Shown here one piece after another: positions 42,801 through 51,795 of a stretch of DNA of 64,000 nucleotides. Numbering within the stretch: the first letter of the stretch is position 1; each line of letters starts with the position of its first letter. The translations under genes were made by a program, and so were the position numbers. Source of the DNA: Tritrichomonas musculus (taxonomy: Eukaryota; Parabasalia; Tritrichomonadida; Tritrichomonadidae); the NCBI GenBank assembly GCA_039105265.1, contig JAPFFF010000008.1:5704001-5768000 (forward strand), in the 5' to 3' direction. The notes beneath the pieces were generated by a model, which saw nothing but the letters and a program-made list of their open reading frames with translations, ran no database searches and had not been told where the DNA came from.

Positions 42801-43019
42801 ATATAATGGATATGTTGCAACAGTTGAAACTTGAACTGTTGAATAAGAATTATCAACATTGAAAACTTGGGCGTAATTTCGATAAATTAAAAGAACATCA
42901 CAGTATTCAAGTGGCTTTGAATCATCTTCTAAAGCAATACATCGAATGATTTTTTGAGATCGTTGGATTGATGTGTGTAAATATTTGCAATCCATTTTCT
43001 TTTGTTCATTTGCTTCCAT
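39804..43019 (-). CDS. SF3B3: SF3B3-like (SF3b130/CPSF-A family) beta-propeller protein
   Basis: A 1071-residue protein of beta strands throughout, as in the three-propeller CPSF160/DDB1/SF3b130 family. The C-terminal 130 residues decide the assignment: VGQLVKIAAYCVSEAVTSLL, then GTIFYTTLLGQIGAFIPL, then EDYLMLLNAEM, then FGLTKARRFPMEKICVVSSDIIDLI, in the same order as SF3B3 (GETVTSLQ, YTTLSGGIGILVPF, EDHDFFQHVEM, SFRSYYFPVKNVIDGDLCEQF). SF3B3 is part of the U2 snRNP and helps recognise the branch site in the nucleus. DDB1 is a weaker alternative. It is about 150 residues shorter than the human protein (1217). Trichomonads keep introns in few genes, so a functional spliceosome is expected. 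Confidence 0.75.
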   Translation of the reverse strand: MEANEQKKMDCKYLHTSIQRSQKIIRCIALEDDSKPLEYCDVLLIYRNYAQVFNVDNSYSTVQVSTVATYPLYVPITWCCIVGEHIAAVTADAHLLMLESKPPFTRVSCHPMSTKYTPSTIPVAHCATSLGGEYLVACAFTENLVVATFDSLDHPTLQKMKLPAFFVYEVAPTQEPSIFAFLVSTKSGSKFLIHFNLDDFSEVRRLEVPIDSFSIASVFNEEGYSHLVIFTNDKIIIEGSEFCYEVDSRVYSWYATPSGEMILQLLNQKMIGITVDRECKVTKGNLSLISTFCHLSNNLLLCVSEENDSFFLPISSLSIMNNGFVDFDLLPRTSIPLTPRITSAIFHGQALVVLSGGCGDPNHFQLSAIYNTISHSWNEIDEEATNLFGQSGFEKSQQIRFFSAQNDCLIASSDMNSVSLKGGLNISSNPTIALGTFGGSILQVHCNGLRLMNGVEYTAPSGAKVTSATIRDGYCIASFEDDIVRLFDKDLVPTVEKKIPNAHAFAFCLNNIAIAAEPLEGGNSTVTLYSLDLIPTDDVGQLTSRAFNMLFQPNSNELFVSTLNGAVSRWIIGNDFSNSCAQIYQGEIPPLLIPYSDSVLIISNDSFLFNGFQLLSIGFNQLRAICPVISDPSVTAANDDNFMSNDYKDPNNNTLDKIYVLDNNGIIRVIALDVGEKDLSFRSQPLLEMPRKVACLNEKSVVCITRNYHKDSNSHKSFLIIVNTIPDVKEMLQTTIDFQNFLSDYAMISVEAITENEIAIGFMTSDNNYPLIIIKVIDESITHAFFDTLSSPPFSIRKTKDFVLVGAGPQLLYLHRIQRDDNNDNNNNNQNEYKIEYLNVFLPYAISFIEVSNNIIWLADRIESIFVYRYSYNEKTGLIESINLIAVDTSPRQVTSMTLINENCIAVGEKKGTITILRLPNDDIGNKDLKWRQGPMPDRGISLDTPVGQLVKIAAYCVSEAVTSLLVNSKGTIFYTTLLGQIGAFIPLDKDEDYLMLLNAEMNMERLSTEEFGLTKARRFPMEKICVVSSDIIDLIEHLSRSSQEKLEAATNCHLQGLFGLTCMIKQKAKF

Positions 43020-43874
43020 TAATCATTAGTTCAGAATCATGGTGAAATATGCTTTGAAAAAGTTCATTTATTTATGTAACTATTTCTCTTAAGATATCCT
43101 TAAGTATTGAGGAGATAATTATAAAATATTACATTAAAAATCAAGAAAACACATTTGACATTATAATATTGATGTTATGATTACTTAAATGAGAAAAAAA
43201 AAAAAAAATTGGCTTGCTATTTTGGTTTTGTTACTCAGATCAGATTCTGTTCATCAGAATCAATATCAAAGCATTATTTTTCATAAATGGTAAATAATAC
43301 AAACATTTTAATAAAATTATGTTCACTCTATAAAGCATTTAAATAATATATTTAAGTTTGCATTATATAATATGCTTATTTTTATAATACAAAAAAAGAA
43401 ACTTTCAAATCGCATATTCATTTTATTAAATTATGTTTGTTATAATTCAAATAAAATCATTGCAAACATAAAATGTCATATGTTAGTATTTGCATGATCA
43501 AAACAGGGAAATGAAAGTAAATCTATTTTTTAAAAAAAATATTCAAATTTATAAATTTACAAATAACACAACATTTGTTGAAACCTAGATCCAAGAATTG
43601 TCCAAACTTCTTTTATATTTCTATTATTAAAAGATATATTTGGATCAATAAATCCTTATTTTCAAATCATTGTCACAAATAATAATAAATCATAGGATTA
43701 ATTATTTCAATTTTCTTTGCTTTAAAAGATAAGAGAATTGGATTAAAAATCCTTTTCTAGCTCTTATTTGCTAAATATTCTTCTCAAATGTTAAATTTGT
43801 GACTAATTGACTCCAATAAAACTAAAAAAAAAAAAAAAAAAGCATTCCGTAATGCTAATAATAATAAACATTTC
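43020..43874. other. intergenic with homopolymer tracts
   Basis: No gene seen. AAAAAGT lies at 43057-43063 before the SF3B3-like start. A runs lie at 43194-43208 and 43824-43841; the latter is a T-run in sense, 33 bp past the coiled-coil gene's stop. Confidence 0.65.
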
Positions 43875-46800
43875 TTATTTCAAATTAGCAAAAGAAACAT
43901 GTCCTTTAGCTTTTGGGTTTTTTATATTTTCATTTGCATTTTGATCATCAGCATTTACATTTAATAAATCAGAAGAGTTATTACCATAAAAATTACTACT
44001 ATCGTCTACGTTGTAAACATCTTCTTCCTCTTCTTCAAATAAATCTTCTTCTTCCAAAGAATTATTATTATTATTTTGATTAAGACTGTTAATTTTTGCA
44101 TTACTTTTTTCATGTTCAATCATATCAAGGAACTGTTTCTTTTGTTCTTCAAAATTCTTTTGTTCAGCATTAATCATCGTTTTAATATCACCAATCTGGT
44201 TTTCACATTCAAGTTTCTGGGTCAATAAATTACATTCTTCATCTTGATATTTCTTTTGAATTTGTTCAATATTCAAATTATTTTCATCAAATAGAGTAGA
44301 TCTTTTAATTTCTTCATTTTCAGATATTCTCAATTTTTGTAATTTTTCAAGAATTTTATTTAATTCTTCTCGTTTAACATTTTCTTCATGACATAATTGC
44401 TGAATTGAATGGTGAAAGTTCTCTGTTTCGATTTGAAGCTGAGATTCAATTCCGTTAATTTTTTCAATTAATGAAAATTCTTCAAACCGCTTTTCTGGAT
44501 TCAAAACATAATCGTATTTCTTTAAATCAGCTTGTAACACCGTTACCTGGCCATCTTTTTCACTTTGTTGTGAGTTTAATTCAGCCATCTTTGTTTTATG
44601 CTCAGATTTTGACCTTTCAATTGCAAGTTTTAAAATTCTAATTTCATTTTCAGTCATTCTCAATTTTCTTTCAGTTTGAATCAACTCTTCTTTTTGTTTT
44701 TTTCTAAGTTCATCTAAAATGAGTCTTAACTGAGCTATTTTTAAATTTTTTTCAGACATTTCTTCATTTATTTCTTTCAATTGGTCATCGTTATTTGAGT
44801 CTAACTTTTTGAGATAATTATTAATTGAAATTATTCCAGAATCAACTGCCGATATCTCCTCTTGTTTACTATCGATTAAAGAATTATGTTGTTCTTGTCG
44901 TAAATTAATTCTTTCTTCTAAAGATTTCATTTGTAATTCCTTCTTATTCAATTCTTTATCTTTATCAGATATTTCCATTTGATATTGAAGAATATTTGAA
45001 TCAAGATTATTATGTAAAAGTTGAATTTTGTCAGCCAATTCAGTTTCTTTAGTACTTTTACTTTGGATCTGATGATTATATTCGTTCAATCTATCACGAA
45101 TTTCATTTTGTATTTGGCTGAATTTTTGTTGTTTTTCTTCATTTGTTTGTTCAACGTTTGAAACTTTTTCTTTGTTTGATTCGATTAGTTCAGACAGCTT
45201 TGCTTCAGTTTCAGAAATTTTGAATTCATTCATTTTGATTTCATTGTCAAATTCTGCCATTTTGTATTTATGCTCGAGAATCTCGTCTTGCATTCTCGAT
45301 GCTGCTTCTTGTTGTCTCGTTCTCAGATGGATCAATTCGAATTGTTTTTTTGTTGCCTCAGAATTATTTTTAATTCTTTTTTCAGACAATTCTTTTTGAG
45401 TGTCTTCGAAAACGATTTTCAATTCGAATTTCTCCTGATTCAACTGATTCATTTTGCTATGAAAAGATTCTTTTTCTTCTTGAATTTCTTTATATAAATT
45501 ACGAATATTTTCTTTTAATTTGCTGTTTTTCTGTCTCAAATCGTTCAATTTTCTTTCGTGATTTTCTTTTGTTTTGGCCAATTTTTCTTTCAATTCGTCC
45601 GCGCCTTTTGTCCTCTCGTCAACTTCGTATTGCTGGATGTTGATTGACTTTTCGAGTGTCGATATCTTCTCTTTCAGATGGTCTACGTTTTCTGATTGTG
45701 CGTCATTGATATCGATTGAATTCAATTCGACTGATTTCAATTGTTCCTTCAATGTTTCTTTCTGTTGTTTCAACTGTTCGAAGTTAACTTTTTGATTCTT
45801 GTATTTCTGGTTTTGAATTGCTATTCGTTCGGATATTTGGCCTATCTCATCGTCTATCAAATTCATCTCGTCTTGGTGCTTCTTCGACTCTTGCATCTGA
45901 GATTCTTCATCTTTTAGCAGAGACAGTTTTTTGTTGAGTGATTGAATGTCTTCATTAATGTTGTTTTTATTGTCATTTTTTTGTGTCTCGAGTGACTTTA
46001 ATTTCAATTGAAGTTGCTCGATTGATTTCTGCTTCTCTTGCTTCATTTGCTCTCCTATTTCGGTCTGCTTGTTGATTTCATTCTGCAAGTTCGTGATCGA
46101 TTCATCAAGCGCGCTTATTTCCAGCTCCATTTTGTTGTTATTTTCAATTAATTGGGCAATTTTGTCATCCAGTTCTTTTTGCTTCTGGTTGAAAAAGGCT
46201 CGCTTCGCTTCAATGTGCTTCACTATCTCATTCGACTTGTACGTGTAGTCATTCATCGTGTTCGTCAATTCGGAAAGCGTCTGGTTATTTCGGAGCTTTT
46301 CTTGATTCAATAATTCAATGGTGTAACTGAGCTCATCTTCAAAAGATCTCGTTTGCTGGTCGATGGATTGAATCTTGTTTTGAATTAGATTCAATTCGGC
46401 TTTGGATGAGTTCACTTGTGAAGTGAGGTCAAGTTGTTTTTGCTTCAATTCTTTTTCGGCATTTGAAAAGTTGATCGTTTCTTTCTCAATTTGCTCTTTT
46501 ATGGAAATAAGTTCAGATTCTAATTGTGAAGTTTGACTTTTTAATTGTAAAAGTTGGGTTTGATTGGATTCGACGGTTTGATTCAATTCGTCTTCTTCTT
46601 GTTTCTTCTTCTCTTCGATTTCTTTGATCTTGGAAAGTAACGTAGATTGCGTACTTTTATATTTCAATTTTTCTAAACGTAGTTTCTTCTCGATTTCTTT
46701 CTCTTGCTGATCAATCGTATTAATTTGTTCTTTTAATTCTGATACTTTTTCATTGTCCGAATTTTTCAATTCTTCGAGCTCTTGTTGCTTTTTCTTGAGT

Positions 46801-47474
46801 TCGTTTTCTTTATTGCTGGTATCTGTTTCTTGTTGCGTAGATATCGTTTTTATTGACTTTTTAATATCTTCTTTTTGCTTTTCAATTTGCTCAATTTGAT
46901 CTTCAAGCGATTTAAGTTGGTTTTCGTTTTCTTCAATTAATAATTTCTTTTTAGCTCTTAATGATTCAAGCTCATTTGTCGATTGTTCAACAGCTTTTTT
47001 GAGCTGATCTGATTTGCTTGCTAATAATTTTTGCGCTGAGGAAAAATCATTTTGAATTTGATGAATCTCTTTGTCGTTTAAACTAAATTGCGAATTTAAT
47101 GATTTGAAATTTTTTAAAATATTATCTTTTTCGGTATTTAGTTGTTTTTTAAGATTTTCAAATTCTTCTAAGGTTGGCCTCTTGCTTAAGTTTTCTATAA
47201 TTTCTTCATATTTAGTAATTTTTTTTCTAATTGAATCAATTTCTTTTTCTGATTTTGCTCCTTTTTCTTCTGCAAGAAGAGATTGTTCATTTAATTCATC
47301 AATTTTTGATTGTAATTCTTCGTTTTCTGAAGACAACTCTTGTATTCGTGATTTTCTTTTCTTTGATTTGGCAGAAATAGTCTGAAGATTTTTTAACAAA
47401 GCTATAGAGATCTCTTGAAGTTTTTTATAATTTTTGATTTTATTGATTTCTTCTGGAGTAAGATTTGTCCTCAT
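43875..47474 (-). CDS. giant coiled-coil protein, 1199 aa
   Basis: From residue 15 to about 1110 the sequence is uninterrupted heptad-type coiled coil rich in Glu, Lys, Gln, Asn, Leu and Ile, with almost no Pro, Gly, Trp or Cys. The end is different: an Asn run (about 1134), an acidic cluster (EEEDLFEEEEEDVYNVDD), then a short Asn/Ser-rich region and a basic tail. It has no motor head, ATPase or membrane segment. It could be a cytoskeletal, basal-body or golgin-like tether; the sequence alone does not decide. The middle third has clearly more GC-rich codons than the ends (compare about 45550-46400 with 44000-45000), which suggests patchwork origin or repeat exchange. It is divergent from the phosphorylase gene (133 bp). 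Confidence 0.92.
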   Translation of the reverse strand: MRTNLTPEEINKIKNYKKLQEISIALLKNLQTISAKSKKRKSRIQELSSENEELQSKIDELNEQSLLAEEKGAKSEKEIDSIRKKITKYEEIIENLSKRPTLEEFENLKKQLNTEKDNILKNFKSLNSQFSLNDKEIHQIQNDFSSAQKLLASKSDQLKKAVEQSTNELESLRAKKKLLIEENENQLKSLEDQIEQIEKQKEDIKKSIKTISTQQETDTSNKENELKKKQQELEELKNSDNEKVSELKEQINTIDQQEKEIEKKLRLEKLKYKSTQSTLLSKIKEIEEKKKQEEDELNQTVESNQTQLLQLKSQTSQLESELISIKEQIEKETINFSNAEKELKQKQLDLTSQVNSSKAELNLIQNKIQSIDQQTRSFEDELSYTIELLNQEKLRNNQTLSELTNTMNDYTYKSNEIVKHIEAKRAFFNQKQKELDDKIAQLIENNNKMELEISALDESITNLQNEINKQTEIGEQMKQEKQKSIEQLQLKLKSLETQKNDNKNNINEDIQSLNKKLSLLKDEESQMQESKKHQDEMNLIDDEIGQISERIAIQNQKYKNQKVNFEQLKQQKETLKEQLKSVELNSIDINDAQSENVDHLKEKISTLEKSINIQQYEVDERTKGADELKEKLAKTKENHERKLNDLRQKNSKLKENIRNLYKEIQEEKESFHSKMNQLNQEKFELKIVFEDTQKELSEKRIKNNSEATKKQFELIHLRTRQQEAASRMQDEILEHKYKMAEFDNEIKMNEFKISETEAKLSELIESNKEKVSNVEQTNEEKQQKFSQIQNEIRDRLNEYNHQIQSKSTKETELADKIQLLHNNLDSNILQYQMEISDKDKELNKKELQMKSLEERINLRQEQHNSLIDSKQEEISAVDSGIISINNYLKKLDSNNDDQLKEINEEMSEKNLKIAQLRLILDELRKKQKEELIQTERKLRMTENEIRILKLAIERSKSEHKTKMAELNSQQSEKDGQVTVLQADLKKYDYVLNPEKRFEEFSLIEKINGIESQLQIETENFHHSIQQLCHEENVKREELNKILEKLQKLRISENEEIKRSTLFDENNLNIEQIQKKYQDEECNLLTQKLECENQIGDIKTMINAEQKNFEEQKKQFLDMIEHEKSNAKINSLNQNNNNNSLEEEDLFEEEEEDVYNVDDSSNFYGNNSSDLLNVNADDQNANENIKNPKAKGHVSFANLK

Positions 47475-47503
47475 TGAAAGTCAGATATACGTTAAGGGCT
47501 ATT

Positions 47504-47580
47504 AAAAAGTTTTCCGAAAAATTTTTTTTCAATAATATTCAAAAAGTTGGATTTAAAAAGATTGTCATTGACTTTTTCAT
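47504..47580. promoter_or_regulatory. bidirectional promoter with three AAAAAGT/ACTTTTT motifs
   Basis: The 133-bp gap between two divergent genes carries AAAAAGT at 47504-47510 (30 bp from the minus-strand ATG), AAAAAGT at 47541-47547 and ACTTTTT at 47571-47577 (31-67 bp from the plus-strand ATG). The last two form an inverted pair as at 10107-10130. Confidence 0.5.
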
Positions 47581-47607
47581 ATTAATATGATCGTTCACAA
47601 TATTTAA

Positions 47608-48339
47608 ATGAGTGAAGAAAAGCAGCCTCATACTCAATTAACATCAAAAATCAACACAGATAGTGCAATTATTGTTGGAGATCCAGCACGCGTTGATAAA
47701 GCAGGAAAGTTAATGGAGGAGGTTCAACAATGGGCATATAATCGTGAATATAAGTCAATAATTGGTTCATATCGTGGGAAAAAAATTCTTGTTATGTCAA
47801 CTGGTATAGGAGCTCCCTCTGCAGCCATTGGAATAGAAGAACTCCACAATGTTAAGGTCAGCAAAGTAATAAGGTGTGGATCTGCTGGAGCAATGCAATC
47901 AAAAATCGGTTTAGGTGAAATAATTATTGGCGAGGGAGTTGTTCGTGATGATGGTTTAACAAGTAAATACGTTCCTGCTATTTATCCGGCAGTTCCTTCT
48001 TTCAAGCTAATGAGTCTAGCACATAAATATGCACCACAAGCTTTTTATGGGATTATTCGGTCGCATGATGGATTTTATATTGATGATAACGAACAGACAG
48101 AAGAATTTTGGTCCAAAAAAGGTATCATTGGAGCTGATATGGAGTCTGGCGCTTTAATGACAATTGGCCGTTTGAGAGGAATGGAAACTTTATCGATATT
48201 AAATAATGTTGTATTATATCAAGGTGATTTGGTCAAAGGTGTCAATAATTTGGTAGATGGTGATGATCTTATTGCAAAAGGAGAAACCGAAACGTTACAG
48301 TTGGCTTTAAATATTTTAAGTGATCAAAGTCTAAATTAA
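47608..48339 (+). CDS. nucleoside phosphorylase, uridine-phosphorylase type (PNP/UDP family)
   Basis: A 243-residue member of the PNP/UDP family. The phosphate loop is IIVGDPARVDKA (21-32), the central motif VIRCGSAGAMQSKIGLGEIIIGEGVVRDDG (87-116), then PAIYPAVPSF, IRSHDGFYIDD and GADMESGALMTIGRLRGMETLSIL (175-198) with the sugar-binding Met-Glu pair. These phrases are those of bacterial uridine phosphorylases of the short type, and the enzyme should cleave uridine (possibly other nucleosides) with phosphate in the cytosol. Trichomonads cannot make purines or pyrimidines de novo and rely on salvage, so the role fits. Bacterial-like sequence in a eukaryotic setting points to lateral transfer; a tree is needed to show it. 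Confidence 0.9.
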   Translation: MSEEKQPHTQLTSKINTDSAIIVGDPARVDKAGKLMEEVQQWAYNREYKSIIGSYRGKKILVMSTGIGAPSAAIGIEELHNVKVSKVIRCGSAGAMQSKIGLGEIIIGEGVVRDDGLTSKYVPAIYPAVPSFKLMSLAHKYAPQAFYGIIRSHDGFYIDDNEQTEEFWSKKGIIGADMESGALMTIGRLRGMETLSILNNVVLYQGDLVKGVNNLVDGDDLIAKGETETLQLALNILSDQSLN

Positions 48340-49144
48340 ATAGATATTACCATTTGAATCAATCGTCAAAACTCAAGTTTTTATTTTTATAAAAATATTG
48401 TTCAAAATCAAAAGAGTAAATAAATAATTATTTGGACTTGATCACAATTGAAGCCCATCACTCAATTACTTGGTATATTATGAATTGTTACTTGAAATAA
48501 AATATTTTGATGTTCCTTACATCACATGACAGAAATAATCAATTCAAGCTTTTCAAAACAACTTTCTTTTTTTTTTTGAATACCGATAGTTAACAAAGTG
48601 ATTAAATGCAAGATCTTTTTTTTATAAAAAGAAAATGGTATAATTTGATTATTATTAGATTATATCAATCATTGATGAAAAAAAAAAAAATAATAATTAA
48701 ATGAAGATATTTTTCTTAATTTTTTATGATTTATGTAAAACGATTATAATAAAATGAACAAGATATTGCAAAATGAGATGAAATGTTCTTAAGAGATAAT
48801 AAAAGATGATGGATATTGAAATTTTTTTTTTTTAATTACTATTGAATAATATATTCAATAAGTTATCTTATTTTTCTGATATTTTTTTTCAAAGAATATC
48901 AGAAAAATCTTTATGACGCTCACAATTTTAATTTTATCATTTTTATTTAGCACAAAAAATAATCACTTGAAGTATTCAAATTTGAAAATAAAGATATCAA
49001 ATAATTAAGAATAAATTCAATTGACTTATTGAAATAATTGAAGTGTCTGTTTAAAAATTTGGAAGAGATAAAAGATATCATTTGAAAAGAATATTAATGA
49101 TTTTATTCAAAAATCTATACCCATGCATCATATTTTTATAGCCA
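48340..49144. other. intergenic with hairpin
   Basis: No gene seen. It includes a T-run near 48568 and the 14-bp hairpin at 48870-48908. Confidence 0.65.
48870..48908. repeat. 14-bp perfect hairpin
   Basis: ATTTTTCTGATATT (48870-48883) pairs exactly with AATATCAGAAAAAT (48895-48908) around an 11-nt loop, between the phosphorylase and RRM genes. Confidence 0.6.
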
Positions 49145-49969
49145 ATGATAGCACCAAACGAGCCATGCCCATTACCACTCCCTCCAATGAGCAAAAATAC
49201 TGTTAATATGTCAATTCCAGTTGCCAGACCTAGAGAAAATTATGCACGAAAACAAAGATGTGCATCCCAATATATCGATAAAAACAATTCAACAAAATTA
49301 AGACCGCATAAATACAACAACAAACGACAATATGCCAAATCAAATATAGTCGATCCATCAACAAATTTATTTGTTAATTACCTTCCTTCTTCTTTTGACG
49401 ATAATGATCTTCGTAATCTTTTCTCTCCATATGGGCAAATTGTTACCAGTAAAATTATGGTTAATCTAGAAACTGGTGAATCGAAATGTTTCGGCTTTGT
49501 TCGATTAGCTACTCTTGAACAAGCGCAGCATGCAATTGAAGATTTAAATGGAAAGCATTTAGGTTATAAAAGACTTCTTGTCAAATATGCTGAATCCAAA
49601 GAAAAAAATGATACTGAATCTAACTTAATTTATATTAAACAAATGCCAGTTTCAATCGACACCAACACAGTTGCTCAACTTTTTGCACCATATGGAAATC
49701 TCGTTCAAGTTGTTCCTCATATGATTGACAGCAATGATCCTTCTGTTTATCGCTGTTATGTTAGGTACGACTCAATTAAAAGTGCATCAAAAGCAATATT
49801 TGAGATGAACAATAAAATCATAGTTCCAGGAACAAAGCCAATTCACGTTAGATATGCTGATCCTCACTGTGTTAGAAATAGTATTGATTTAATTGATACT
49901 ACGTGGGACTCCCATAAACTTGATGAAATAGATGAGAAAATGCTTCTTCCAAACTTCTTACAATGTTAA
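49145..49969 (+). CDS. two-RRM RNA-binding protein
   Basis: A 274-residue protein. Residues 1-70 are Pro/Arg/Lys/Asn-rich. RRM1 spans about 73-149 with RNP2 LFVNYL (75-80) and RNP1 KCFGFVRL (114-121), well preserved. RRM2 spans about 159-239 with RNP2 LIYIKQM (161-167) and a degenerate RNP1 YRCYVRYD (202-209). The tandem close to the ELAV/CELF/PABP style suggests binding of AU-rich or U-rich single-stranded RNA, probably in mRNA metabolism. The short acidic tail after 240 is unrecognised. Specificity cannot be read from sequence. Confidence 0.92.
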   Translation: MIAPNEPCPLPLPPMSKNTVNMSIPVARPRENYARKQRCASQYIDKNNSTKLRPHKYNNKRQYAKSNIVDPSTNLFVNYLPSSFDDNDLRNLFSPYGQIVTSKIMVNLETGESKCFGFVRLATLEQAQHAIEDLNGKHLGYKRLLVKYAESKEKNDTESNLIYIKQMPVSIDTNTVAQLFAPYGNLVQVVPHMIDSNDPSVYRCYVRYDSIKSASKAIFEMNNKIIVPGTKPIHVRYADPHCVRNSIDLIDTTWDSHKLDEIDEKMLLPNFLQC

Positions 49970-51459
49970 AAATGATATTCATTTTATTTACCACCATGCA
50001 AGTTGTTTGATACATACTTATATATCATGATATAATATATATATTATTACTATTATTAAAAATAAAATCAATAAAAAAAAAAAAATATCTAATTATTCTT
50101 TTTTAAAAAAAATATTATCCAATTCATCAAAATTAGATCCTGTAAGCAATAAGCTATGATTTAAATATCCTCAAATCATCAAAAAAATAATTTGAACAAT
50201 GCATCAAATTTCAAATGATTACGTAAATTATAAAACAGGTTTAAAATTTTAAACCTCTCCTAGAAGAGGTGCATAATAAATATTTATTATAATATGATGT
50301 TAATAAATTAATAGTGTAAAACCAATAAGTTCATATTGTAAATATTATTGAAATTTTTCAATAGTAAAAATTAATTTCTCATTCAATCAATTCAAAAAGA
50401 AATTCGGCCAGTTTGTCTTGAACTCTGTATTTTACTATCAATATTACCATATGCTTGGACAATCATTCATGATGATATTGTTTTCTTTTGTTTGAATTTA
50501 AAAAAACGGATTAAAAAGTAAGATTTATCTTTTAACTTTGAGATATTTTTAAAAATATGGAATATAAAACAGAGGTATTATTGCTTTTTCACAAAAATAA
50601 GCAATGGATAATTGAATTACACAGTAAAAAGATAAAATAATAATTCATAATATCCGAAACAAAAAGTTTGAAGATATTTTTATTCAATTTTCAAAGGTAA
50701 ATAGAAAAGAATAATGATGAGATTTGCACAAAAAGATCGATCAAAATAATTCATCGAAATTTCAAATGATTTTCTAACATCCCATTCATTTAACTAAGAT
50801 GGCAATACTGCAGTATAATGGTAAAAAATAATAGAAAATTAATAATGGGGAAATGATGGTTATTGATCTAACTTGCAATTCAAAGGAATCATATCATAAT
50901 TTTTGAATGAAAAATATTTTAAATTTTTTTTTTAATTTAAAAACTAGTAATGTGAATATATTATTTTAATAATAAAAGGGATAAAAACATGGTTTTATGC
51001 ATGATTTTTGAAAATTTTAAAGAAAACTGTCTTAATTGAATAATTCTATTTTTTAAAAATATAATCCCTTTTTCAATATATAATACAATTTTTGAAAAGA
51101 TTTTATTTATTATCTAACTTACAATTCATTTATTCAACCAAACATAAATCTTTTATCAATTTTATGAAAATCTTTTAATGAATTTTAATAATATCGCAAT
51201 AAAGGATCATTTTGATATCTTAATGTATATTTTAGTAATTAATCAACCATTCCAATATATCAATTTTGTTTAATACAATTCAGAAGGTATTTCATTTTTT
51301 GAATAGATCATAAATTTATTAAAATTTGCAAGTATTTCGTTCTATATAATTTTGATTTAAATAATAAAGTGTATAAAATAAGATTTAGAAATGAATAAAA
51401 ATATATCAAAACATTTATAATAAAACATACATATTTAATATTAACTCAAAGAAAAAAAA
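49970..51459. other. long intergenic region with palindrome cluster
   Basis: About 1.5 kb of AT-rich DNA without a supported gene. Its notable content is the three-palindrome cluster at 50237-50290. Confidence 0.7.
50237..50290. repeat. three consecutive palindromes
   Basis: AGGTTTAAAATTTTAAACCT (50237-50256) is a perfect 20-bp palindrome. It is followed by CCTCT-CCTAGA-AGAGG (50254-50269), a 5-bp stem with 6-nt loop, and then by ATAATAAATATTTATTAT (50273-50290), a perfect 18-bp palindrome. All lie within 54 bp, 270 bp past the RRM gene's stop. Confidence 0.75.
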
Positions 51460-51795
51460 TTAAAAAGGCATTAAGAAATTATCTGGAATCTGAATATCTT
51501 GGTCTATATCATCAAATATATCTTGTTCTGAATGAATCCAATCAAAACCATCAAATAAAGAACTTGAGATATTAAGATTCTGATCAGATTCTAAAGAAGT
51601 TGGGATTTTCATTTTAGTCATATCAATTTTTTCTTCCATTTCTTCTTTTTCATCATTGCTTTTGTCGCTTTCAGCATCAGTAATATTCAATTGGTCATCT
51701 TCATTTTGATTTTCATCTTCTTTGATAAAGAAAACTGGTCTCTTGAATCCAATTCTTTTTTGCTTATGGTTAATAATTTGCTTGGCCGAAATCAT
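51460..51795 (-). CDS. small acidic protein, 111 aa, hypothetical
   Basis: It starts MISAKQIINHKQKRIGFKRP, then becomes strongly acidic (residues 25-65, rich in Asp, Glu, Asn, Ser) and ends with SSLFDGFDWIHSEQDIFDDIDQDIQIPDNF, a stretch of hydrophobic residues spaced between acids that looks like an activation or docking motif. There is no membrane segment. I recognise no family. Amino-acid use is unlike that of random AT-rich frames, which supports coding. A nuclear regulatory role is only a guess. Confidence 0.6.
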   Translation of the reverse strand: MISAKQIINHKQKRIGFKRPVFFIKEDENQNEDDQLNITDAESDKSNDEKEEMEEKIDMTKMKIPTSLESDQNLNISSSLFDGFDWIHSEQDIFDDIDQDIQIPDNFLMPF

